Notes: generated from the letters alone by a model not told the origin. Shown: positions 19,076 through 28,363, numbered from the stretch's first letter. The stretch is 64,000 bases of DNA from Micromonospora solifontis (GCF_003725545.1 NZ_RJLN01000010.1:37049-101048), one strand, 5' to 3'. Numbers and translations are program-made.

Positions 19076-19081
19076 TACACT
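19076..19081 (+). promoter_or_regulatory. -10 for a leaderless rpe transcript
   Basis: TACACT is six bases before GTG 19088, so transcription should begin at or next to the start codon. No Shine-Dalgarno sequence is present. This is the usual geometry of actinobacterial leaderless mRNAs. Confidence 0.5.
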
Positions 19082-19087
19082 GGCCCG

Positions 19088-19768
19088 GTGACCGTACCGC
19101 CGCCGATCGTCGCCCCCAGCATCCTGGCCGCCGACTTCGCCCACCTCGCCCGGGAGGTCCGCGCCGTCGAGCACGCGGCCGACTGGTTGCACGTGGACGT
19201 CATGGACAACCACTTCGTGCCGAACCTGACCATCGGGCTGCCGGTGGTGCAGAGCCTGCGCGCGGCCACCGAGCTGCCCTTCGACGTGCACCTGATGATC
19301 GAGGACCCGCGCCGCTGGGCGCCCGGTTACGCCGACGCCGGGGCGTACAACGTCACGTTCCACGCCGAGGCCTGCGACGACCCGGTGGCCCTCGCGAAGG
19401 ACCTCCGCTCGGCCGGCGCCAAGGCGGGCCTGGCCATCGACCGGGACACCCCGATCGAGCCGTACCTGGAGCTGCTGCCCAGCTTCGACACGCTGCTGAT
19501 CATGACGATCAAGGCCGGCTTCGGCGGCCAGCGGTTCATCCCGCAACTGCTCGACAAGGTGCGCGCCGCCCGGCGGCACGTCGCCGCCGGCCACCTGGAG
19601 CTGCGCATCGAGGTCGACGGCGGGATCGCCGCCGACACCATCGAACAGGCCGCCGCCGCGGGCGCCGACGCCTTCGTGGCCGGCACCGCGGTGTACGGCG
19701 CCGACGACCCGGCCGAGGCGGTACGCCGGCTGCGCGGGCTGGCGGAACGCGCGATGACCGGGGCCTGA
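19088..19768 (+). CDS. rpe: Ribulose-phosphate 3-epimerase
   Basis: Rpe interconverts ribulose 5-phosphate and xylulose 5-phosphate in the pentose phosphate pathway. The TIM-barrel signatures are complete: [40 protein letters not shown], and the phosphate-binding ends EVDGGI and [13 protein letters not shown]. It is 226 residues, normal length. The stop is followed one base later by the response-regulator gene. It supplies ribulose 5-phosphate, also the substrate of RibBA encoded 4 kb downstream. Confidence 0.95.
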   Translation: MTVPPPIVAPSILAADFAHLAREVRAVEHAADWLHVDVMDNHFVPNLTIGLPVVQSLRAATELPFDVHLMIEDPRRWAPGYADAGAYNVTFHAEACDDPVALAKDLRSAGAKAGLAIDRDTPIEPYLELLPSFDTLLIMTIKAGFGGQRFIPQLLDKVRAARRHVAAGHLELRIEVDGGIAADTIEQAAAAGADAFVAGTAVYGADDPAEAVRRLRGLAERAMTGA

Positions 19769-19769
19769 C

Positions 19770-20726
19770 GTGGACCCCGCCGGCGACCGACCCGACGTCA
19801 TCCTGGTCGTCGACGACGACGCGGACATCGTCCGCTTCGTCGAGTTCAACCTGCGGCTGCACGGCTTCGAGGTGCTGCGCGCCGGCGACGGCGAGGAGGC
19901 CCTGGAGGTCATCGAGCGGCAACGGCCGGACCTGGCCGTGGTCGACCTGATGATGCCCCGGCTCGACGGCCTGGAGTTGACCCGGCGGCTGCGGGCCGAC
20001 CCGATGACCTCGGCCCTGCCGGTGATCATGCTGACCGCGAAGGGAATGACCGAGGACAAGGTCAACGGCCTCGCCGCCGGCGCCGACGACTACCTGGTCA
20101 AGCCCTTCGACACCGCCGAGCTGGTCGCCCGGGTCAGTTCCACGCTGCGGCGCAACAAGGAGTTCCGGGAGGTCTCCCCGCTGACCGGGCTGCCCGGCAA
20201 CAGCCGGATCCGCCGGGAGATCAGCGACCGGGTACGCAGCGGCGTGGACTACGCCGTCGGTTACATCGACATCGACCGGTTCAAGAGCGTCAACGACCGG
20301 TACGGCTTCGTCCGCGGCGACGAGTTCATCTCCGCCCTGGCCCGCAGCCTGCACCGGGCGGTGGTCTCGGTCGGGCTGCCGCCGGCCTTCCTCGGCCACG
20401 TCGGCGGCGACGACTTCGTCATCGTCTGCACGCCCGCCCAGATCCGGCCGCTGACCAGCCGGGCGGTGGTCGACTTCGAGAAGGCCGCCGACGCCCTCTA
20501 CGACCCGACCGACCGGGAGCGCGGCTTCGTCGAGCTGAAGGACCGGCGCGGCAACATCCGGCGGGCCGCCCTGGTCACCCTCTCCATCGGCGTCTCCCTC
20601 TCGGATGCCGACAAGCGGTTCACCGACCCCCTCGAGGCGATCGCGGTGGCGTCGGAGATGAAAACGGTCGCCAAGAGCCAACCCGGGTCGTACGTCGCGG
20701 TCGACCGGCGTAGGGGCGTTCCGTGA
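19770..20726 (+). CDS. Response regulator with REC and GGDEF-like domains
   Basis: Residues 9-127 form a receiver domain with acidic pocket D15/D16, phospho-acceptor D59 (VVDLMMP) and the switch Lys in LVKPFD (K111). Residues ~135-310 form a GGDEF domain: SPLTGLPGNSRI, GYIDIDRFKSVNDRYG and the loop GGDDF (212-216), with Asp where active cyclases normally have the third-position Glu of GGEEF. Diguanylate cyclase activity is therefore uncertain; it could be a weak cyclase or a c-di-GMP or GTP sensor. GTG 19770 follows the rpe stop directly. No histidine kinase is adjacent. Confidence 0.85.
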   Translation: MDPAGDRPDVILVVDDDADIVRFVEFNLRLHGFEVLRAGDGEEALEVIERQRPDLAVVDLMMPRLDGLELTRRLRADPMTSALPVIMLTAKGMTEDKVNGLAAGADDYLVKPFDTAELVARVSSTLRRNKEFREVSPLTGLPGNSRIRREISDRVRSGVDYAVGYIDIDRFKSVNDRYGFVRGDEFISALARSLHRAVVSVGLPPAFLGHVGGDDFVIVCTPAQIRPLTSRAVVDFEKAADALYDPTDRERGFVELKDRRGNIRRAALVTLSIGVSLSDADKRFTDPLEAIAVASEMKTVAKSQPGSYVAVDRRRGVP

Positions 20727-20813
20727 CACCCCTGTTCTCCCTGTGAGGTACCTCGCCTCTGTGGCGCCAACCCCGGCCGAACGTGTAAGACTTCCCGTGT
20801 ACCCACCACGCGC

Positions 20814-20985
20814 TGGCGGGGCTCGGTGAAATTCCGAACCGGCGGTGATCCACGGTCCGACCGTGGTAAGCCCGCGACCCGGACGGCTTCGGCCGGACGG
20901 TGGACCTGGTGAGAATCCGGGGCCGACGGTTGGGGAGCGGTTCGTCCGCCCCCAGAAAGTCCGGATGGGAGACAGCGCGCGGGAC
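20814..20985 (+). promoter_or_regulatory. FMN riboswitch (RFN element)
   Basis: The conserved RFN sequence pieces are present in order: GGCGGGGCTCGGTGAAATTC at 20816, CCGAACCGGCGGT, the P-stem CCACGGTCCGACCGTGG, a variable arm GGACGGCTTCGGCCG, CTGGTGAGAATCC at ~20906, and GTCCGGATGGGAGACA near 20959. It binds FMN and shuts down the downstream riboflavin operon. Confidence 0.93.
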
Positions 20986-21032
20986 GGGGAGGCCCCTGCC
21001 GGCCGCCGGGTGATCGGCTGCCGTCCGGGCTC

Positions 21033-21059
21033 CCCGGGGTCGGCTGCGCCGTCCCCGGG
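21033..21059 (+). terminator. Hairpin downstream of the FMN aptamer
   Basis: CCCGGGGTCGG and CCGTCCCCGGG pair over 11 positions (one T-T mismatch) with loop CTGCG. It lies between aptamer and ribD, where the expression platform should be. No T-run follows, so it could act by termination or by altering access to the ribD ribosome-binding site ~80 bases downstream. Confidence 0.45.
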
Positions 21060-21148
21060 ATCTCCGCCGCCGCCTGTCCGCGGCACCCGTGCCGCCGTTT
21101 CCCGCCCCGCCCGCGCGCGACCGGCGAGCGAGAGGGCAGGGGCAGGCG

Positions 21149-22210
21149 ATGGCGAGCGTCTCCGTCGACGAGGCGATGCGTCGCGCGATCACGCTGGCCG
21201 CCCGCGGCCTCGGCACCACCAGCCCCAACCCGGTGGTCGGCTGCGTGCTGCTCGATCCGGACGGTGAGATCGTCGGGGAGGGCTTCCACGCGTACGCCGG
21301 CGGTCCGCACGCCGAGATCGTCGCGCTCGCGCAGGCCGGCAAGCGGGCCCGCGGCGGCACCGCCGTGGTCACCCTGGAACCCTGCGACCACACCGGCCGC
21401 ACCGGCCCGTGCAGCCACGCGCTCATCGCGGCCGGCGTCGCCCGGGTCGTGATCGCCGTCCCGGACCCCAACCCGGTCGCCTCCGGCGGCGCGGCCACCC
21501 TGCGCGCCGCCGGGATCGAGGTCACCACGGGGGTACGCGCCGAGGAGGCCGAGGCCGGCAACATCGCCTGGCTCACCTCGATGCGCCGCGGCTGGCCGTA
21601 CGTCATCTGGAAGTACGCGGCCACCCTCGACGGGCGTTCCGCCGCCGCCGACGGCAGCAGCATGTGGATCACCTCGGAGGCGGCCCGGATCGACGTGCAC
21701 GCCCTGCGCGGCACCGTCGACGCGGTGATCGCCGGGGTGGGCACCGTGCTCGCCGACGATCCCCGGCTCACCGCCCGCAACCTGCGCGACGGCACCCTGG
21801 CCATCCGGCAGCCGCTGCGCGTGGTGGTGGACAGCTCGGGGCGTACCCCGGCCGACGCCCGGGTCCGCGACGGCGCCGCCCGGACCTGGATCGCCACCGC
21901 GGCGGAGGTCGGCGCCGGCCCGGACGGCCGGGTCGACCTGCCCGCGCTGCTCGCGGAGCTGCACCACCGCGGCGTCCGGGCCGCCCTGCTGGAGGGCGGC
22001 CCCCGGCTGGCCGGCGCGTTCCTCGCCGCCGGCCTGGTCGACAAGGTCGTCGGGTACGTCGCGCCGAAGCTGCTCGGCGCCGGCCCCACCGCCCTGCTCG
22101 ACGCGGGCGTGACGACCATCGCCGACGCCATCGACCTGGAGCTCACCGACGTTACGCAGGTCGGCCCCGACCTGCGGATCACCGCGCTGCCCCGGAAGAG
22201 GGAGGCCTGA
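21149..22210 (+). CDS. ribD: Bifunctional pyrimidine deaminase/reductase RibD
   Basis: RibD deaminates the first pyrimidine intermediate of riboflavin synthesis and reduces its ribose side chain. The N-terminal deaminase has the zinc ligands HAE (54-56), Cys79 and Cys88 in LEPCDHTGRTGPCSH. The C-terminal reductase has WKYAATLDGRSAAADGSS, ITSEAARIDVH and LLEGGPRLAGAF. The product is 353 residues. ATG 21149 has a purine-rich GAGAGGGCAGGGGCAGG upstream; earlier in-frame ATGs fall in the leader. Confidence 0.95.
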   Translation: MASVSVDEAMRRAITLAARGLGTTSPNPVVGCVLLDPDGEIVGEGFHAYAGGPHAEIVALAQAGKRARGGTAVVTLEPCDHTGRTGPCSHALIAAGVARVVIAVPDPNPVASGGAATLRAAGIEVTTGVRAEEAEAGNIAWLTSMRRGWPYVIWKYAATLDGRSAAADGSSMWITSEAARIDVHALRGTVDAVIAGVGTVLADDPRLTARNLRDGTLAIRQPLRVVVDSSGRTPADARVRDGAARTWIATAAEVGAGPDGRVDLPALLAELHHRGVRAALLEGGPRLAGAFLAAGLVDKVVGYVAPKLLGAGPTALLDAGVTTIADAIDLELTDVTQVGPDLRITALPRKREA

Positions 22211-22211
22211 C

Positions 22212-22823
22212 ATGTTCACCGGCATCGTCGAGGAGTTGGGCGAGGTCGTCCGGACCACCGAGACCGGAGGCGACTCCGCGCTGGTCGCCATCCGCGGCCC
22301 GCTGGTCACCTCGGACGCCCGCCACGGGGACTCCATCGCGGTCAACGGGGTCTGCCTGACCGTGGTCGACGTCGACGGCGGCGTCTTCACCGCCGACGTG
22401 ATGGGGGAGACGCTGCGGCGTACCGCGCTCGGGGCGCTGCGCCCGGGCGACCCGGTCAACCTGGAACGCGCCGCGGCGCTGAACAGCCGGCTCGGCGGGC
22501 ACCTCGTGCAGGGCCACGTCGACGGGGTCGGCGAGGTCATCTCCCGGGAGCCGGCCGCGCAGTGGGAGACGGTCCGCTTCCGGCTGCCCGCCGGCCTGGC
22601 CCGGTACGTGGTGGAGAAGGGCTCGATCACCGTCGACGGGGTCTCGCTGACCGTCGCCGAGGTCGGCGACGACTGGTTCGCCGTCGGGCTGATCCCCACC
22701 ACCCTCAAGCTCACCACCCTCGGTACGAAGGACGCCGGCGACCCGGTCAACCTCGAGGTGGACGTGCTCGCCAAGTACGTCGAGCGGCTGCTCGGCGACC
22801 GGCTCGCCGGAGGTGCCCGATGA
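22212..22823 (+). CDS. ribE: Riboflavin synthase alpha chain
   Basis: It dismutates two 6,7-dimethyl-8-ribityllumazine molecules into riboflavin. The protein begins [12 protein letters not shown] and shows the two tandem lumazine-binding repeats, with [13 protein letters not shown] in the first and [13 protein letters not shown] in the second, plus HLVQGHVDG between them. It is 203 residues. ATG 22212 follows the ribD stop by one base and the stop overlaps the next ATG. Confidence 0.95.
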   Translation: MFTGIVEELGEVVRTTETGGDSALVAIRGPLVTSDARHGDSIAVNGVCLTVVDVDGGVFTADVMGETLRRTALGALRPGDPVNLERAAALNSRLGGHLVQGHVDGVGEVISREPAAQWETVRFRLPAGLARYVVEKGSITVDGVSLTVAEVGDDWFAVGLIPTTLKLTTLGTKDAGDPVNLEVDVLAKYVERLLGDRLAGGAR

Positions 22824-23518
22824 CCGGCCCGCTCGGCTGGCTGCTCGACGCCCAGGTCCACGTCGCCGGCTCGCCGGTGCTGGTCCGGGAGATCGTCGGC
22901 AACGTCTTCGGCCTCGCCTCCGCGCTGTTCGGGCTGCGCCGGCTGGTCTGGGCCTGGCCGGTCGGCATGATCGGCAACGCGCTGCTGTTCACCGTCTTCC
23001 TCGGCGGGGTCTTCGCCACCCCGCAGGCGCACGACCTCTACGGCCAGGCCGGCCGGCAGGTCTTCTTCTTCGCGGTCAGCGTGTACGGCTGGTGGCGCTG
23101 GTCGCGCAACCGCCGCGCGGGTTCCGGGGAGCAGCCGGCCGTCACCCCGCGCTGGGCCACCTGGTGGGAGCGGCTGGGCCTGCTCGCCGCCGCCGCGGTC
23201 GGCACCGCGGCCGCGTACCCGGTGCTGGCCGCGCTCGGCTCGTGGGGGCCGCTGCCGGACGCCTGGATCCTGGTCGGCAGCCTGCTCGCCACCTACGGCA
23301 TGGCGCGCGGCTGGGTGGAGTTCTGGCTGATCTGGATCGCCGTGGACGCGGTCGGCGTGCCGCTGCTGCTGCAGGGCGGCTTCTACCCGTCGGCCGCCAT
23401 GTACCTGGTCTACGGCGGGTTCTGCCTGGCCGGCCTGGCCGCCTGGTGGCGGACCTCCCGGGCCACCCCACCGGCCCGCACCCCGATCCCGCCGACGTAC
23501 TCGGAGGCCGTGGCATGA
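22820..23518 (+). CDS. ribM: PnuC-family transporter, probably the riboflavin importer RibM
   Basis: This 232-residue membrane protein has about seven hydrophobic segments and PnuC-like features ([21 protein letters not shown] split as [12 protein letters not shown] and [18 protein letters not shown]). PnuC proteins import nicotinamide riboside, but homologues inside FMN-riboswitch operons of Corynebacterium and Streptomyces are riboflavin transporters named RibM. The position between ribE and ribBA, with 4-bp overlaps on both sides, supports RibM. Confidence 0.82.
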   Translation: MTGPLGWLLDAQVHVAGSPVLVREIVGNVFGLASALFGLRRLVWAWPVGMIGNALLFTVFLGGVFATPQAHDLYGQAGRQVFFFAVSVYGWWRWSRNRRAGSGEQPAVTPRWATWWERLGLLAAAAVGTAAAYPVLAALGSWGPLPDAWILVGSLLATYGMARGWVEFWLIWIAVDAVGVPLLLQGGFYPSAAMYLVYGGFCLAGLAAWWRTSRATPPARTPIPPTYSEAVA

Positions 23519-24783
23519 GCACCACCTTTGGCTCCATCGAGCAGGCGGTGGCGGACATCGCCGCCGGCCGGCCCGTCGTCGTGGTCGACGACGAGGACCG
23601 CGAGAACGAGGGCGACCTGATCTTCGCGGCCGAGCTGGCCAGCCCGGAGCTGGTCGCGTTCATGGTCCGGTACACCTCGGGCTACATCTGCGTGCCGCTC
23701 ACCGAGAGCGAGTGCGACCGGCTGGACCTGCCGCCCATGCACCACACCAACCAGGATCGGCGGGGCACCGCGTACACGGTGACGGTGGACGCCCGGGAGG
23801 GGATCGACACCGGCATCTCGGCGGCCGACCGCTCGCACACCATCCGGCTGCTCGCCGCCGCGTCGACCGACCCGACCGACCTGGCCCGCCCGGGGCACGT
23901 GGTGCCGCTGCGCGCCCGCGAGGGCGGGGTGCTGCGCCGGCCCGGGCACACCGAGGCGGCCGTGGACCTGACCCGGCTGGCCGGGCTGCGTCCGGCCGGG
24001 GTGCTCTGCGAGCTGGTCAACGACGACGGCACCATGATGCGCCTGCCCGACCTGGAGAAGTTCTGCGCCGAGCACGGCCTGACCCTGGTCACCATCGCCG
24101 ACCTGATCGCCTACCGGCGGCGTACCGAGAAGCAGGTGGAGCAGGTCGCCGACGCGCGGATGCCCACCCCGTACGGGGTGTTCCGGGCGCTGGGGTACCG
24201 CAGCGACTTCGACTCCGCCGAGCACGTTGCGCTGGTCATGGGCGACCTCGGCGACGGGCGGGACGTGCTGGTGCGGGTGCACTCCGAGTGTCTCACCGGG
24301 GACGTGTTCGGCTCGCTGCGCTGCGACTGCGGCCCGCAGTTGCAGGCCGCCCTGGCCCGGGTCGGCCAGGAGGGTCGGGGCGTGGTGCTCTACGTGCGCG
24401 GGCACGAGGGACGCGGCATCGGCCTGCTGCACAAGCTGCAGGCGTACCAGTTGCAGGACCAGGGCCGGGACACCGTGGACGCGAACCTCGACCTGGGGCT
24501 GCCCGCCGACGCGCGCGACTACGGCACCGGCGCGCAGATCCTCTACGACCTCGGCGTCCGCTCGATGCGGCTGCTGACCAACAACCCGGCCAAGCGGGCC
24601 GGCCTGGAGGGTTACGGCCTCACGGTGAGCGGCCGCGAGGGGCTGCCCATCCGGTCGAACCCGGAGAACGTGCGTTACCTGCGGACCAAGCGGGACCGGA
24701 TGGGCCACCTCCTGGAGGGGCTGGACGAGGTGACCGAGGCGCCGATGGGCCGCCCGGTCGCCGGCGACGAGATCGGAGCGTAG
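23515..24783 (+). CDS. ribA: Bifunctional DHBP synthase / GTP cyclohydrolase II
   Basis: This RibBA fusion of 422 residues makes both early precursors of riboflavin. The N-terminal DHBP synthase turns ribulose 5-phosphate into 3,4-dihydroxy-2-butanone 4-phosphate: [10 protein letters not shown] (25-34), [15 protein letters not shown] and [14 protein letters not shown]. The C-terminal GTP cyclohydrolase II has zinc ligands in [17 protein letters not shown] and the catalytic region [15 protein letters not shown] 23515 overlaps the ribM stop; GGAGG is at 23502. Confidence 0.95.
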   Translation: MSTTFGSIEQAVADIAAGRPVVVVDDEDRENEGDLIFAAELASPELVAFMVRYTSGYICVPLTESECDRLDLPPMHHTNQDRRGTAYTVTVDAREGIDTGISAADRSHTIRLLAAASTDPTDLARPGHVVPLRAREGGVLRRPGHTEAAVDLTRLAGLRPAGVLCELVNDDGTMMRLPDLEKFCAEHGLTLVTIADLIAYRRRTEKQVEQVADARMPTPYGVFRALGYRSDFDSAEHVALVMGDLGDGRDVLVRVHSECLTGDVFGSLRCDCGPQLQAALARVGQEGRGVVLYVRGHEGRGIGLLHKLQAYQLQDQGRDTVDANLDLGLPADARDYGTGAQILYDLGVRSMRLLTNNPAKRAGLEGYGLTVSGREGLPIRSNPENVRYLRTKRDRMGHLLEGLDEVTEAPMGRPVAGDEIGA

Positions 24784-24785
24784 GG

Positions 24786-25283
24786 ATGGCGGGTTTCGGG
24801 GAGCCGGGCGTGACCGCGGTGGACGCCGCCGGGCTGACCGTCGGCATCGTGGCGGCGCGCTGGCACGGCGACCTCACCGACCACATGGTCGACCGGGCGG
24901 TGGCCGCCGCCGAGGCGTGCGGCGCCCGGTCGGTGGTGGCCCGGGTCGCCGGCTCGGTCGAGCTGCCCGTGGTGGCCCAGGCGATGGCCCGCCGCTACGA
25001 CGTGGTGGTCGCCCTCGGCGTGGTGATCCGGGGCGCCACCGCCCACTTCGACTACGTCTGCCAGTCGGTAACCGAGGGGCTGACCCGGGTCGCGCTGGAC
25101 GAGGGCAAGCCGGTGGCGCACGGGGTGCTCACCGTGGAGACCATCGAGCAGGCCCGCGACCGGGCCGGTCTGCCCGGCTCGGCGGAGGACAAGGGCTGGG
25201 CGGCCACCGTGGCGGCACTGGACGCCGCCCTGGCCATTCGCAACCTGGACGCCGCCACCACCCACCGCGTGGGCTTCGCCTGA
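24786..25283 (+). CDS. ribH: 6,7-dimethyl-8-ribityllumazine synthase
   Basis: RibH condenses the RibA/RibB and RibD products into lumazine and normally assembles into pentamers or icosahedral shells. Motifs: [50 protein letters not shown] with the catalytic His in ATAHFDY, and [15 protein letters not shown]. The product is 165 residues, beginning at ATG 24786 two bases after the ribBA stop. It is the last gene of the operon; a strong hairpin follows. Confidence 0.95.
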   Translation: MAGFGEPGVTAVDAAGLTVGIVAARWHGDLTDHMVDRAVAAAEACGARSVVARVAGSVELPVVAQAMARRYDVVVALGVVIRGATAHFDYVCQSVTEGLTRVALDEGKPVAHGVLTVETIEQARDRAGLPGSAEDKGWAATVAALDAALAIRNLDAATTHRVGFA

Positions 25284-25343
25284 CGTGCGCCCGCCGCGGC
25301 CTCCCGCCCGGGGTGGCCGGACGGCGGGTGATCGACTCCGGGT

Positions 25344-25390
25344 CGCCGAGGTGGCGGTCTCCGCGACCACCGGACACCGCCACCTCGGCG
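25344..25390 (+). terminator. Terminator of the riboflavin operon
   Basis: CGCCGAGGTGGCGGT (25344-25358) and ACCGCCACCTCGGCG (25376-25390) are perfect inverse repeats of 15 bp around a 17-base loop, 60 bases after ribH. No T-run follows. Confidence 0.65.
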
Positions 25391-25404
25391 AGGTGGAGCG
25401 CCGC

Positions 25405-25617
25405 TACCCGGCGCTGACGCCGGCGGCGGGCGCGGGACCGGCGGCCGGCACGGTCGCGCTGCTGGGCCACTCCTCGGGCGCGGTCGCGGCGCACCTGCTC
25501 GCCCAGGCCTACCCGGACCGGGTGGCGGCGCTGGTGGTGGCCGGCGGCCCGGCCAGCCACCTCCCGCAGCGCGAGCTGGCGCGGTTGGCCGCCCGTGAGG
25601 AAGGCGACGCGGCCGGA
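25405..25617 (+). pseudogene. Alpha/beta-hydrolase remnant
   Basis: The frame open into hisE encodes [20 protein letters not shown] followed by [14 protein letters not shown], which matches the nucleophile-elbow region of alpha/beta hydrolases (GHSxG, then PDRVxALVL). No oxyanion-hole strand precedes it and no catalytic Asp/His follows, so it is a fragment. With the ribH terminator it fills the 379-base gap before hisE. Confidence 0.4.
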
Positions 25618-25662
25618 CCCGGCGCGCGTGGTCACCCGGGACGGCTGGAAGAATCGCCTTCC

Positions 25663-25926
25663 GTGAAGACGTTCGAGGAGTTGTTCGCCGAGCTGCAGGC
25701 CAAGGCCGCCGCCGGCACCCCGGGCTCGGGCACGGTCGACGCGCTCGCCAAGGGCGTGCACTTCATCGGCAAGAAGGTCGTCGAGGAGGCGGCCGAGTCG
25801 TGGATGGCCGCCGAGCACGAGGGCCCGGAGCGGGCCGCCGAGGAGATCTCCCAGCTGCTCTACCAGGCCCAGGTGCTGATGCTCGCCACCGGCCTCGAAC
25901 TGAAGGACGTCTACCGACATCTCTGA
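25663..25926 (+). CDS. hisE: Phosphoribosyl-ATP pyrophosphohydrolase
   Basis: HisE hydrolyses phosphoribosyl-ATP to phosphoribosyl-AMP, the second step of histidine synthesis. The 87-residue all-helical MazG-like protein has [35 protein letters not shown] (acidic metal-binding Glu pairs) and [17 protein letters not shown] 25663 gives the family N-terminus; the frame runs further upstream into the hydrolase remnant. It precedes hisG by 43 bases, the usual actinobacterial hisE-hisG pair. Confidence 0.93.
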   Translation: MKTFEELFAELQAKAAAGTPGSGTVDALAKGVHFIGKKVVEEAAESWMAAEHEGPERAAEEISQLLYQAQVLMLATGLELKDVYRHL

Positions 25927-25969
25927 GTGCCCGTCCGCTGATCATCCGATCGAACGAAGGAGCACTCCC

Positions 25970-26815
25970 ATGCTGCGTGTCGCCGTACCCAACAAGGGCG
26001 CGCTGGCCGAGTCCGCCGCCCAGATGCTGCGCGAGGCGGGCTACCGCCAGCGCACCGACCCGAAGGACCTGGTCTGCCGGGACGAGCCCAACGACATCGA
26101 GTTCTTCTACCTCCGCCCCAAGGACATCGCCACCTACGTCGGCTCGGGTGACCTCGACGTCGGCATCACCGGCCGGGACCTGCTCGTCGACTCCGGTGCC
26201 CCGGCCGAGGAGGTCGTCGACCTGAACTTCGGCCGGGCCACCTTCCGGTTCGCCGCCCGCCCCGACGACGTCGACTCGGTGCAGCAGCTCGGCGGCCACC
26301 GGATCGCCACCGCGTACCCCGGCCTGGTCGAGCGGCACCTGGCCGAGCTGGGCGTCAAGGCCGACGTGATCCGCCTGGACGGCGCGGTGGAGAACGCCAT
26401 CCGCCTCGGCGTCGCGGACGTGGTCGCCGACGTGGTGGAGACCGGCGCCACCCTGCGCCAGGCCGGCCTGGTGGTCTTCGGCGAGCCGCTGCTGCGCTCC
26501 TCGGCGGTGCTGGTCCGCCGGGTCGGCGCGCCCGGCTGCGCCCAGCAGGAGCAGCTGCTGCGCCGGCTGCACGGCGTGCTGGTCGCCCGCCGGTACGTGA
26601 TGCTCGCCTACGACGTGCCGGCCGGCCTGCTGGACCGGGCCAGCTCGCTCACCCCGGGCATCGAGTCGCCGACCGTCTCCCCGCTGCACCGGGAGGGCTG
26701 GGTCGCCGTGCAGGCGATGGTCCTGCGCGACGACGTGCACCGGATCATGGACGAGCTCTACGAGCTGGGTGCCCGGGCCATCCTGGTCACCAACATCCAC
26801 GCCTGCCGGCTGTGA
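25970..26815 (+). CDS. hisG: ATP phosphoribosyltransferase (long form)
   Basis: HisG condenses ATP and PRPP, the committed and feedback-inhibited step of histidine synthesis. The 281-residue long form has the catalytic domain (MLRVAVPNKGALAESA, GDLDVGITGRDLLVDSGA, the PRPP loop VADVVADVVETGATL) and the ~75-residue C-terminal ACT-like regulatory domain that binds histidine. GAAGGAGCAC precedes ATG 25970. The stop overlaps the start of the permease gene. Confidence 0.95.
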   Translation: MLRVAVPNKGALAESAAQMLREAGYRQRTDPKDLVCRDEPNDIEFFYLRPKDIATYVGSGDLDVGITGRDLLVDSGAPAEEVVDLNFGRATFRFAARPDDVDSVQQLGGHRIATAYPGLVERHLAELGVKADVIRLDGAVENAIRLGVADVVADVVETGATLRQAGLVVFGEPLLRSSAVLVRRVGAPGCAQQEQLLRRLHGVLVARRYVMLAYDVPAGLLDRASSLTPGIESPTVSPLHREGWVAVQAMVLRDDVHRIMDELYELGARAILVTNIHACRL

Positions 26816-27777
26816 GGCCGCTGCCGGTCCCGGCCGCCCTGACCGTGGTGGTCCTGGGCGGGGTGGCCTCGGCCGCGCAGGGGGTGGTCAACGCCGAGCT
26901 GGGGGAGCGGACCGGCGACCCGCTCGTCGGCGCGGTGGTCAACAACCTCGGCGGCTGCCTGATCGTCCTGCTCGGGCTGGCCGCCGTGCCGTCGATGCGC
27001 GCCGGGCTGGCCGGGTTGCGGCGCGCCGGCCTGCCCTGGTGGGCGTATCTGGGCGGGCTCGGCGGGGCGGCGATCGTGGTGATCGGCCCGTTCGTGGTAC
27101 CGGCGCTGGGCGTGGCGGTCTTCACGATCGCCCAGGTGGCCGGGGGCAGCCTCGGCGGGCTGGCCGTCGACCGGGCCGGGCTGGCCGCCACGGGCCGGCT
27201 GCCGCTCACCGGGCCGCGGGTGGCCGGGGCGCTGCTCGGGATCGCCGCGGTGACCCTGGCCCAGCTCGGCCGGCCGGTGGGCGACCTGGCGGTGGGGCTG
27301 GTGCTGCTCTCGGTCGCCGGCGGTCTGGCGGTGGCGCTGCAGTCCGCGCTCAATGGGCGGCTGGCCGCGGCCGTGGGCCCGGCCGCCGGGCTGGCGGTGA
27401 ACTTCGCGGTCAGCACCGCGACGATCCTCGCCCTGGCGGGGCTGGCCGGCGCGCTGGTCACCCGTTCCGGCTGGCCCACCCAGTGGTGGCTCTACGTCGG
27501 CGGCCTGTTCGGCGTCAGCATCGTGCTCGCCCTGCTGGTCGGGGTCCGTGCCGCCGGGGTGCTGCGCACCGGCCTCGCGCTGGTCGCCGGCCAGCTCGGC
27601 GGGGCGCTGCTGCTGGACACGGTGCTGCCCGGGGGCGCCGGGGTCCGGCTTCCGGTGCTGGTCGGCGCGACGCTCACCGTGCTGGCGGTGCTGGTGGCCG
27701 GCGTACGTCGCCGGCGGGCGCCGATCCGTGTGGCGGCCGAGCCCGTGCCCGGGACGGATGGCAGACTGGTTTCGTGA
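26812..27777 (+). CDS. DMT-type (YdcZ/DUF606-like) membrane protein
   Basis: This 321-residue very hydrophobic protein with about ten membrane segments is built as two similar halves: VVVLGGVASAAQGVVNAELG in the first and LVLLSVAGGLAVALQSALNG in the second, each with a small-residue helix ending in an Asn-containing motif. This pattern is typical of DUF606/YdcZ proteins of the drug/metabolite transporter superfamily. The substrate is unknown. GTG 26812 overlaps the hisG stop. Confidence 0.8.
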   Translation: MRPLPVPAALTVVVLGGVASAAQGVVNAELGERTGDPLVGAVVNNLGGCLIVLLGLAAVPSMRAGLAGLRRAGLPWWAYLGGLGGAAIVVIGPFVVPALGVAVFTIAQVAGGSLGGLAVDRAGLAATGRLPLTGPRVAGALLGIAAVTLAQLGRPVGDLAVGLVLLSVAGGLAVALQSALNGRLAAAVGPAAGLAVNFAVSTATILALAGLAGALVTRSGWPTQWWLYVGGLFGVSIVLALLVGVRAAGVLRTGLALVAGQLGGALLLDTVLPGGAGVRLPVLVGATLTVLAVLVAGVRRRRAPIRVAAEPVPGTDGRLVS

Positions 27778-28244
27778 GCGATTCCGTGGTGACCGTGCGA
27801 CCGCGCCGGATCCGGCTGGTCTGCTGGGTGTCCGCAGCCGCGCTGCTGGTGGTGTTCAGCGCGGGGGCCACCTCGCTGACCGGCGCCACCGGCGACGGGT
27901 ACGGCACCTTCCAGCGCGGCGACCAGCTCGCCATGGTCGGGCTGGGCGTCTTCGGCGCCCTCGCCATCCTGCTCTTCACCCGGCCCCGGGTGGTGGCCGA
28001 CGCCCGGGGTGTCCGGGTCCGCAACGTGATCGGCTCGTACGAGCTGCCCTGGGAGGTGATCCGCGGGGTCCGGTTCGACCGGGGCGCCCCGTGGGCCAGC
28101 CTGGAGCTGCACGACGACGACCTGCTCCCGATGGTCGCCCTCCAGGCCGCCGACAAGGAACACGCCGTCGAGGCCGTGCGCGCCCTGCGCCGCCTGCACC
28201 AGGCCCACCTGGCCACCCTCGCCTCCGGCGCCACCCCGCGCTGA
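27774..28244 (+). CDS. PH-domain-like membrane protein
   Basis: This 156-residue protein has two hydrophobic segments (VCWVSAAALLVVFSAGATSL and MVGLGVFGALAILLF) followed by a small cytoplasmic domain, VVADARGVRVRNVIGSYELP then WEVIRGVRFDRGAPWASLEL, typical of the bacterial PH-like domain in actinobacterial membrane proteins. Function is unknown. GTG 27774 overlaps the permease stop. CAGACT lies six bases before the GTG, so a leaderless transcript of its own is also possible. Confidence 0.75.
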   Translation: MSDSVVTVRPRRIRLVCWVSAAALLVVFSAGATSLTGATGDGYGTFQRGDQLAMVGLGVFGALAILLFTRPRVVADARGVRVRNVIGSYELPWEVIRGVRFDRGAPWASLELHDDDLLPMVALQAADKEHAVEAVRALRRLHQAHLATLASGATPR

Positions 28245-28313
28245 GCCCCCCGCCCCGCGACCCTCCCGCCCCACCGCCCGCCGAGCATCCTCCGGCGGAG
28301 GCGAGGACGCTGT

Positions 28314-28363
28314 TTCCCGGAAACAGTGGTCATCGGGCGGCGGATGACCACTATTTCCGGGAA
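28314..28363. repeat. 21-bp near-perfect palindrome
   Basis: The arms at 28314-28334 and 28343-28363 are inverse repeats with one mismatch in 21, around loop GGGCGGCG. Each arm carries TTCCCGGAAA and AGTGGTCATC, and the left arm contains a second small palindrome, GTTTCCCGGAAAC. It may terminate the hisE-to-PH-domain operon or be a dispersed repeat. No T-run. Confidence 0.6.

Noticed and set aside
20741..20750. GAGGTACCTC palindrome after the response-regulator gene
   Set aside because: Too short for a terminator or a convincing operator, and upstream of the riboswitch promoter region without other support.
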